This document shows, piece after piece, positions 1 to 5,045 of a stretch of 6,162 bases of DNA; positions within the stretch are counted from its first letter, which is position 1, and the number at the start of each line of letters is the position of its first letter. The position numbers and the translations under genes were made by a program. Under the pieces are notes generated by a model. That model was given only the letters and a program-made list of their open reading frames with translations, did no database searches and was not told the origin of the DNA. The stretch is from JBDKTH01 sp964558295 (GTDB taxonomy: Bacteria; Planctomycetota; Planctomycetia; Pirellulales; Thermoguttaceae). The DNA lies in NCBI GenBank assembly GCA_964558295.1, contig CAZLDQ010000281.1, positions 1 to 6,162 on the forward strand, written 5' to 3'.

Positions 1-65
1 GGCCCACCTTCGCCGAGCCGCCTAAACTCGCCACGAACCTTCAGCCGCACCCGGTTCCCCGTTCC

Positions 66-103
66 CCCAGGTGGCTTTGACAAACCTGGGAAGACGTGTC
101 AAA
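66..103. repeat. Two interleaved perfect 7-bp inverted repeats over the ribB promoter
   Basis: The first pair is CCCAGGT (66-72) with ACCTGGG (84-90). The second is TTTGACA (76-82) with TGTCAAA (97-103). Both are perfect and they interlock, so they could not form as hairpins together. The second pair overlaps the -35 hexamer and part of the -10. They could be operator half-sites for a dimeric regulator. The first could instead be the weak terminator hairpin of a gene to the left, though no T tract follows. Chance is a real alternative, because one arm of the second pair is largely the -35 hexamer itself. Confidence 0.35.
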
Positions 104-105
104 AT
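77..105 (+). promoter_or_regulatory. Sigma70-like promoter for the riboswitch-ribB transcript
   Basis: A perfect -35 hexamer TTGACA (77-82) is followed after 17 nt by CAAAAT (100-105), which matches four of six positions of the TATAAT consensus. Transcription would start near 112, just before the first paired base of the FMN riboswitch at 114. That is where a promoter driving the riboswitch transcript should lie. The placement is inference from consensus and spacing. The -10 is imperfect, and planctomycete promoters are less well characterised than those of E. coli. Confidence 0.6.
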
Positions 106-113
106 GAACGAAG

Positions 114-261
114 CTTATTCTCAGGGCGGGGTGAAAGTCCCCACCGGCGGTAGCCCAGCTTGCACTGGGAAGCCCGCGAGCAGTCTTCTTGCCAAATGAG
201 GGACTGCAGATCTGGTGCGAAGCCAGAGCCGACGGTCACAGTCCGGAGGGAAGAGGATAAG
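114..261 (+). ncRNA. FMN riboswitch (RFN element)
   Basis: This is a cis-acting aptamer that binds flavin mononucleotide and lowers expression of the riboflavin gene downstream when FMN is plentiful. The closing stem P1 pairs CTTATTCTC (114-122) with GAGGATAAG (253-261), with one G-U wobble. The conserved RFN blocks follow in order: AGGGCGGGGTGAAAGTCCCC and ACCGGCGGTAG from about 123 to 153, GCCCGCGAG at 172-180, ATGAGGGACTGC at 196-207, CTGGTGCGAAGCCAG at 212-226, and GCCGACGGTCACAGTCCGGA at 228-247. The variable arms also pair: CCCAG/CTGGG at 154-158 and 165-169, and GCAGTC/GACTGC at 180-185 and 202-207. The ribB start codon lies 113 nt downstream, the expected target. All junction blocks are intact, so it is probably functional. 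Confidence 0.97.
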
Positions 262-374
262 ACAGTCTGCACCTGCCACATGCCTCCGCCTCACGACCGC
301 GGTTGCCTGTGTGCTTCGGCAACTGTTGGTTCCGGGCCCTGATTCTGGTCGCTCATACGAGACCGAGGATTGCC
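262..374 (+). promoter_or_regulatory. Leader of ribB: probable riboswitch expression platform
   Basis: This untranslated stretch joins the aptamer to ribB. It contains a hairpin, CGGTTGCC (300-307) with GGCAACTG (318-325), eight pairs including one G-U wobble and a 10-nt loop. No U tract follows, so a classical intrinsic terminator is not evident. The ribB ribosome binding site GAGGA (365-369) sits 5 nt before the ATG. CCTC-containing segments at 283-286 and 289-292 could in principle pair with GAGG, and GGT-(cg)-CTC with GAGACC (347-364) could fold against the site. Control at translation initiation is therefore more plausible than termination, but this is inferred from sequence complementarity only. 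Confidence 0.45.
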
Positions 375-1019
375 ATGAATCAGTTGTTGTGGACTCAACG
401 GAGGCCTGCATTGAAACGGGTGGAGCAGGGGATCGAGGCTGTGCGTCACGGTCGGGGCGTGCTGGTCACCGATGACCAATCCCGCGAGAATGAAGGCGAC
501 TTGATCTTCGCCGCCCAGTTGCTCACCGAATCGCAGATGGCGCTCTTGATTCGCGACTGCAGCGGGATTGTCTGCCTTTGTTTGACCGAGGACAAGGTCC
601 GTACGCTGGAGCTGCCGATGATGGTCGCGGATAACGGCAGCCGCTATCAGACGGCTTTCACCGTGTCGATCGAAGCAGCCCAGGGAGTAACAACCGGCGT
701 CTCGGCCGCCGACCGCCTGACGACCGTCCGTGCGGCGATCGCCGACGACGCCCGGCCCGAAGACCTTGTCCGGCCCGGTCACGTATTTCCTCTCAGGGCT
801 CGCCCCGGCGGCGTGTTGGAGCGCCCGGGCCACACCGAAGCCACGGTCGATCTGATGCGTCTGGCCGGACTCAAACCCTATGGGGTACTCTGTGAATTGA
901 TGAACCCCGACGGCACGATGGCCCGGCTGCCGGAAATCATAGCCTTTGCCGACAAACATCACTTCCCCGTGCTCACCGTCGAAGATCTGATCTGCTATCG
1001 ACAAGAATACGGCCGATAG
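375..1019 (+). CDS. ribB: 3,4-dihydroxy-2-butanone 4-phosphate synthase
   Basis: This cytoplasmic enzyme converts ribulose 5-phosphate to 3,4-dihydroxy-2-butanone 4-phosphate plus formate, supplying the four-carbon unit for riboflavin. The protein is 214 residues, close to E. coli RibB (217), so it is the stand-alone form and not the RibBA fusion to GTP cyclohydrolase II. The substrate and metal loop DDQSRENEGDLIF (33-45) carries R37, E38, E40 and D42. C62 lies in the RDCSG segment, H153 in GHTEAT, and E174 in VLCEL. These match the known active-site residues, several at identical numbers to E. coli. The ATG at 375 is chosen because GAGGA lies 5 nt upstream and the protein then begins at the family's usual position. 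The frame stays open back to 303, but that extension (MPVCFGNCWF...) is not family-like. Expression is very probably FMN-repressed through the upstream riboswitch. Confidence 0.96.
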   Translation: MNQLLWTQRRPALKRVEQGIEAVRHGRGVLVTDDQSRENEGDLIFAAQLLTESQMALLIRDCSGIVCLCLTEDKVRTLELPMMVADNGSRYQTAFTVSIEAAQGVTTGVSAADRLTTVRAAIADDARPEDLVRPGHVFPLRARPGGVLERPGHTEATVDLMRLAGLKPYGVLCELMNPDGTMARLPEIIAFADKHHFPVLTVEDLICYRQEYGR

Positions 1020-1045
1020 ACCTGAGCCGGGAAACGAGGAGAGAA

Positions 1046-1165
1046 ATGGCTGTTTGCATCAATCGTGCTGCATGGTGGCGGACGCCCCAGTTGTACATCC
1101 GCGATCAACTAGTCCACCACGCAGCCACTCCATCATCAACACAGAAAGAAACCGGATGCGATTGA
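1046..1165 (+). CDS. Possible 39-residue small protein or leader peptide ahead of DUF1638
   Basis: A 39-codon frame begins MAVCINRAAWW and ends KETGCD. It has a strong Shine-Dalgarno, AGGAG (1037-1041), 4 nt before its ATG. Its stop TGA (1163-1165) falls inside the first codons of the DUF1638 gene, giving a 10-nt overlap in another frame. The DUF1638 start itself has only a purine stretch (AGAAAGAAACCGG) and no good ribosome binding site. Translational coupling from this small ORF is therefore plausible. I recognise no family and see no membrane segment or signal peptide. It could be a true small protein, a regulatory leader, or chance. The strong site could also serve a TTG start at 1054 in the DUF1638 frame, but that longer N-terminus does not look like the family. 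Confidence 0.35.
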   Translation: MAVCINRAAWWRTPQLYIRDQLVHHAATPSSTQKETGCD

Positions 1166-1914
1166 AGCTCATCGCCTGCGAAATCCTCTATCGCGAACTG
1201 TGTGCGGTGGTGGCCCGCTCAGTCAATCAGGTCGATTTGGAGTTCTTGCCCAAAGGGCTCCATGATATCGGCCAAGCCGGGATGAGCAGTCGGCTCCAGA
1301 AGACGCTGGCCCAGGTCGACGAGTCATGCTACGAGGCCGTGCTGTTCGGCTACGGACTGTGCAGCAATGGGCTGGTGGGACTCACCGCCCGGACAATTCC
1401 TCTCGTCATCCCCATGGCTCACGATTGCATCACGCTGTTTCTCGGCAGCAAGGAGCGTTACCTGGACTACTTTCATGCCAACCCGGGCGCTTATTTCCAT
1501 ACAACCGGTTGGATGGAACGGGGCAGCAACACCCATCAGGCTAATCCGCAGTCGATTGCCCAGCAAAACGGGATGGTGCAAAGCTACGAGGAACTGGTGG
1601 CCAAGTATGGCGAAGACAATGCAAAGTTCCTTTACGAAGAGCTTTGCAATATGACTCGCAACTACAGCAAACTGACGTATATCGAGATGGGCATCGAGCC
1701 CGACGACCGGTTTGAAACGCAAACCCAAAAGCAGGCTGCCGCGCAGGGCTGGGAGTACGAAAAAATCCAGGGGGACCTCGGACTGCTCCAATCGCTGGTC
1801 GACGGCCCCTGGGACGAGGAGCGTTTTCTCGTGGTACCGCCGGGCGGTCAAGTGGCGGCGAGTTTCGACGACGGGGTTGTCAAAGTAAACGCGGCAGGCA
1901 AGCGTGCCGGTTGA
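1156..1914 (+). CDS. DUF1638 family protein, function unknown
   Basis: The 252-residue protein begins MRLKLIACEILYREL, the characteristic opening of DUF1638. The GYGLCSNGLVGL segment (65-76) and MAHDCITLFLGSKERY (87-102) are also family-like. Cysteines occur at 8, 16, 58, 69, 91 and 164. Those at 8, 69 and 91 sit in the recognisable motifs, which suggests a metal or cofactor site, but this is inference. From memory, DUF1638 genes often lie near corrinoid-dependent methyltransferases in methanogens and anaerobes. No such gene is visible here, so that role cannot be transferred. There is no signal peptide or membrane segment, so it is probably cytoplasmic. The ATG at 1156 is chosen because it starts exactly at the family N-terminus. 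The frame extends upstream to a TTG at 1054, adding 34 low-complexity residues. The gene starts 136 nt after ribB with no clear terminator between, so co-transcription is possible. Confidence 0.85.
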   Translation: MRLKLIACEILYRELCAVVARSVNQVDLEFLPKGLHDIGQAGMSSRLQKTLAQVDESCYEAVLFGYGLCSNGLVGLTARTIPLVIPMAHDCITLFLGSKERYLDYFHANPGAYFHTTGWMERGSNTHQANPQSIAQQNGMVQSYEELVAKYGEDNAKFLYEELCNMTRNYSKLTYIEMGIEPDDRFETQTQKQAAAQGWEYEKIQGDLGLLQSLVDGPWDEERFLVVPPGGQVAASFDDGVVKVNAAGKRAG

Positions 1915-1939
1915 GTGATCTTCATCTACCCCTGCAAAA

Positions 1940-1968
1940 GGATTGTCGCTCCTACATTGCGACAATCC
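1940..1968. repeat. Perfect 10-bp hairpin with REP-like loop
   Basis: GGATTGTCGC (1940-1949) pairs perfectly with GCGACAATCC (1959-1968) around the 9-nt loop TCCTACATT. It lies 26 nt after the DUF1638 stop. On the plus strand no T run follows, so it would be a weak terminator. On the minus strand four T residues follow the stem, although no minus-strand gene ends here. Read on the minus strand, the loop and arm give TGTAGGAGCGAC, which resembles the GTAG-headed REP palindromes of other bacteria. It may be a terminator, an mRNA-stabilising hairpin, or one copy of a dispersed palindromic repeat. The rest of the 211-nt gap shows only minor dyads, such as TGCAA-TCG-TTGCA at 2067-2079, and no convincing promoter. 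Confidence 0.7.
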
Positions 1969-2125
1969 GGCACAGCCTGAGCGCTGTCTCGCGTCCTTAT
2001 CCATGGGGGATGTCCGCGCCGATGGAAAGTCTGATACGGGGTGCACGACCGCGCGCAATCAGCCCCTGCAATCGTTGCATGCAGCAAAACCGTCGCACGT
2101 GGCAGGCCCCATCGGGGGATGAACC

Positions 2126-5002
2126 ATGACATCGCATACAGCCGGCTCTCTCCTGGCGTGGAAGAACCTCCACCTGCGCACCAAGCTGGCCGTCGGCTTT
2201 GGGACCGTGTTGCTCCTGGCGGCCATCGTGGGTGGTTGGGCCTTGCTGAGCATCGGACAGATCGTCGGCAATGCGCGGCAGGTGATCGCGGGCAACAAGC
2301 TCTGCGAGGAGATGACACACCAGGAAGCTGCCCATCTCAACTGGGCGGCGAACGTCCAGGCCCTGTTGACCGAGGGAACCGCGGCGTCCCACGCGATGCA
2401 AGCCGATCGCCGCCAGTGTGAGCTTGGACGCTGGCTGGAGAGTGACGAACGACACGAGGTCGAACGACAGATCCCTGAACTCCAGCCGCTCTTCGCCCGC
2501 TTGGAGGAACCACACCGGCGGTTGCATGAGTCGGCCGAAGCGATTGGCAATCTGCTGCACAAGGAGCATCCGGGCCTGTTGTTGACGATGGCCCACCGGT
2601 TCAACGATCACACGGCCTGGGTGGAACAAATCGGCCGGCGATTGGCCAATGAATGCGCCACCCTGGCCCAGCAGAAAGAACTGCGCAACGGGGTTGAACA
2701 AGCCTTTTCGATCATGGCTGCGTTTGATGGAGAAACGAGCCGCGAAAACGTCGAAACGCGCAAGCGTCTGGCGCTCGAGGCCATCAGAGCCATGCGGTTC
2801 GGCTCGGAAGGCTCGGGCTACCTGTGGGTCAACGACACGACGCCGCGGGTCGTGTTGCACCCGTTGAACCCTAGTCTCAACGGCCAGGATCTCGGAAACT
2901 ATGTCGATCCCAATGGCAAACGGCTGTTTGTCGAGATGGTCTATCTCTGCCGGGAAAAGGAGGAGGGATTCCTCACCTATTCCTGGGCTCGCGAGCCGGG
3001 TGGACCGCCGGTGCCATGGTTGGCCTACGTCAAGCTCTACCGGCCGTGGAACTGGATTGTTGGCACAAGCCTCGCGATCAACACAAAGGACAAGACGCTC
3101 GTTGAACGTGCCGAGGACCTGGCTGCTGGCCGGCCGTTCCGACTAAATGTCGAGGCAGACCCGACGCAATGCGGCTTGGGCGCCTTTCTGACCGATCCCG
3201 CGACCGTCGAGGTCTGCCAGGGCTTTCCGGAGTTCCAGGCCGCCTTGGACCGCTGCCGATCGCACCATGAGCGGCTCCATCATCTGGCTCGCCAAATCGA
3301 ACAACTCGTCAATGCGGCCAAACCCGAGGCGGCGGTCGAACTCTACAATACGGAACTCCAGGAAGCGCGGACAGCCGTGAAACGCAGCTTCGACGACGCG
3401 ATTGCCGCAGAGACGTCGCGCGAGCAAAACCGCGCGAAAGCCAAGGAAATCTACGCAACGGCGACAACCTTGAACCTCCGGAAGGTGCAAGGCCTTTTGG
3501 CGGAGATTAACCAGACGATTCGCGAAAAGCAGGCTGTCGGTGACCAATTGTCGGCGATTGCCGCCCATGCGTGGCAGACGGTTTTCGGTCTGACGCTGGC
3601 ACTCGTTGCTGCTTCGCTCGTGTTGGCGGTCGCCATGGGTAGGAGCCTCCTGGCCCCGCTACGCCTGTGCATCGCAAGCCTTGAGGCCTTGGCCCACCAA
3701 GAGTATGGCAAGAAGTGTGAGCTCAAACGGGCCGATGAGCTTGGGCAACTGGCCGAAGCAATTAACCTTGCGTCTCGCGCAACCCAAGAGACCTTGGCGA
3801 ACCTCCAGGCGGCCCATCAGCGAGAGAAGAACGACTGGGAGACGCAGTTGGCCGACGTCGAACAGCGTTGGAGGACCGACCACCAGCAGCTCGCGGAAGC
3901 CGACGCGAAAGTGAAAGCCATGCTTACCGCGGCCGATCGCGTGGCCCAAGGCGATTATTCGGTGCAACTGGCGGTGACTGGCAACGACGCGATCGGCCAA
4001 CTTGGCGACCGGCTACGCCAGCTCTTCACCGCAAAACACCAAGCCGAGCAGCAAGCGGCCGACCTGGCAGAGAGGGAACGCTACCAAGCCGCGATGATTC
4101 GCCGGAAGGTCGACAGTCTGCTGGAGGTCGTGACGGCCGCGGCCCAGGGCGATCTAACCCGTTCGATCCACGTCGAAGGGGACGGACCGATCGATGAGCT
4201 GGCCGCCGCACTGGCTCAAATGCTGGTTCACCTGTCAGCCCTGATCATCCAGGTAACCGAACGTGCAACACAGTTCGCCGAAGGCTCGCGCACGATTGCC
4301 GAGAGTTCACAGACGCTCGCGCATGGGACTCAGGCGCAAAGTGCTGGGGTTGAGCAAATGAACGCCTCGGTCGACGAGTTGGCCCGCTCGATCGACGCGA
4401 TCAAGCACAACGCAGGCGAAGCCCATACGGTGGCCAAACAGACCAACGAGTTGGCCGCCAAGGGGGCCGTGGCCGTACGCCGCTCAGTGGAGGCCATGGA
4501 GACGATCCGTACCAGTTCCGTACAGATCCGTGAGATTGTCCAGGTAATCACGGAGATCGCACGGCAGACGAATCTTCTTTCGCTCAATGCGGCGATTGAG
4601 GCTGCCCGGGCGGGCGAACACGGGATGGGCTTCGCCGTGGTGGCCGACGAAGTCCGCAAGCTGGCCACACGCACCAACCAGGCGGCCGGCGAGATCGCCA
4701 CGCTGATCGAGAATTCAACGCAGCAAGTCGAAACAGGCTCTCAATTGAGCGCGGAGACCGGCACGGCCCTCCAACAAATTGCCGAAGGGGTGGAAGCCAC
4801 CGCCCAGCGGATCGCTGAAATCGCCGCCACCACCGCCCAGCAAGCGGCCTTCGCCCACGAGGTCTCCCAGGCGATTCACAGCGTGGCCCAGGCAACGGAG
4901 CAGACGGCTGCCGGCAGTCAACAGATGGCTTCTTCGAGCGAAGAGCTCGGCGCCCACGCCGCGGCACTGCGCGACTTGATGAGCCGTTTCCGCACAAAGT
5001 AG
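2126..5002 (+). CDS. Transmembrane methyl-accepting chemotaxis protein with CZB-sCache-CZB ectodomain and poly-HAMP
   Basis: This is a 958-residue chemoreceptor that should signal to the CheA kinase through CheW. Domains in order:
- TM1 at about 21-43.
- A periplasmic region of about 440 residues.
- TM2 at about 485-505.
- HAMP 1 (505-552, with P511 and DELGQL at 537).
- A probable coiled coil (555-595).
- HAMP-like 2 (597-640, AQGDYSVQL) and 3 (657-706, AQGDLTRSI and GDGPIDEL).
- The signalling hairpin (707-958), with the near-invariant tip around ARQTNLLSLNAAIEAARAGE (812-831) and GFAVVADEVRKLA (835-847).

The ectodomain begins with a zinc-binding CZB module (H70, W73, C98, H130, H134). A single Cache domain follows (about 185-320; GYLWVND at 231, HP at 245, DPNGK at 261, WNWIVGTSLAI at 308). 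A second CZB-like segment carries C349, H381 and H385. No C-terminal CheR-docking pentapeptide is present. The ATG is preceded by GGGGGA (2114-2119). Ligand unknown; Cache domains of this kind often bind small organic acids, and CZB domains bind zinc. Confidence 0.95.
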   Translation: MTSHTAGSLLAWKNLHLRTKLAVGFGTVLLLAAIVGGWALLSIGQIVGNARQVIAGNKLCEEMTHQEAAHLNWAANVQALLTEGTAASHAMQADRRQCELGRWLESDERHEVERQIPELQPLFARLEEPHRRLHESAEAIGNLLHKEHPGLLLTMAHRFNDHTAWVEQIGRRLANECATLAQQKELRNGVEQAFSIMAAFDGETSRENVETRKRLALEAIRAMRFGSEGSGYLWVNDTTPRVVLHPLNPSLNGQDLGNYVDPNGKRLFVEMVYLCREKEEGFLTYSWAREPGGPPVPWLAYVKLYRPWNWIVGTSLAINTKDKTLVERAEDLAAGRPFRLNVEADPTQCGLGAFLTDPATVEVCQGFPEFQAALDRCRSHHERLHHLARQIEQLVNAAKPEAAVELYNTELQEARTAVKRSFDDAIAAETSREQNRAKAKEIYATATTLNLRKVQGLLAEINQTIREKQAVGDQLSAIAAHAWQTVFGLTLALVAASLVLAVAMGRSLLAPLRLCIASLEALAHQEYGKKCELKRADELGQLAEAINLASRATQETLANLQAAHQREKNDWETQLADVEQRWRTDHQQLAEADAKVKAMLTAADRVAQGDYSVQLAVTGNDAIGQLGDRLRQLFTAKHQAEQQAADLAERERYQAAMIRRKVDSLLEVVTAAAQGDLTRSIHVEGDGPIDELAAALAQMLVHLSALIIQVTERATQFAEGSRTIAESSQTLAHGTQAQSAGVEQMNASVDELARSIDAIKHNAGEAHTVAKQTNELAAKGAVAVRRSVEAMETIRTSSVQIREIVQVITEIARQTNLLSLNAAIEAARAGEHGMGFAVVADEVRKLATRTNQAAGEIATLIENSTQQVETGSQLSAETGTALQQIAEGVEATAQRIAEIAATTAQQAAFAHEVSQAIHSVAQATEQTAAGSQQMASSSEELGAHAAALRDLMSRFRTK

Positions 5003-5003
5003 C

Positions 5004-5039
5004 CGCGTTCCTCGACCACGGGCGGCTTCGAGGGACGCG
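5004..5039. terminator. Probable bidirectional terminator hairpin between convergent genes
   Basis: CGCGTTCCTCGA (5004-5015) pairs with TCGAGGGACGCG (5028-5039) to give a 12-bp stem with one G-U wobble and a 12-nt loop. It fills nearly all of the 43-nt gap between the stop of the chemoreceptor gene (5002) and the stop of the convergent DUF1559 gene (5046). No T tract follows on either strand, so it is not a classical intrinsic terminator. Its location and stability still suggest it ends or protects both transcripts. Confidence 0.6.
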
Positions 5040-5045
5040 ATCGGT

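Noticed and set aside
1..65. Possible tail of an upstream gene (frame ending at TAA 23-25)
   Set aside because: Only seven codons are visible and no family can be recognised, so it is not annotated.
303..374. Upstream extension of ribB to 303
   Set aside because: It would add 24 residues unlike the family and overlap the leader hairpin. The ATG at 375 has a proper ribosome site and gives the expected length and residue numbering.
291..1004. Long open frame of 237 codons on the minus strand
   Set aside because: It is antisense to ribB, which has intact active-site motifs. The minus-strand translation shows no recognisable domain and has no ribosome site or promoter context.
1324..2058. Minus-strand open frame of 244 codons
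   Set aside because: It overlaps the DUF1638 gene on the opposite strand. The composition looks like a GC-driven shadow and no family is recognised.
2107..2118. CCCC-ATC-GGGG mini-hairpin covering the chemoreceptor ribosome site
   Set aside because: Only four pairs with a 3-nt loop. Too small to claim as a regulatory element from sequence alone.
1997..2860. Minus-strand open frame of 287 codons
   Set aside because: It lies mostly antisense to the chemoreceptor N-terminus, where the plus-strand protein has clear TM, CZB and Cache features. The translation is rich in Arg, Pro and Gln without a domain.
4330..4997. Several overlapping minus-strand frames
   Set aside because: These are antisense to the highly conserved chemoreceptor signalling hairpin. 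They are low-complexity Ala/Arg/Ser translations.
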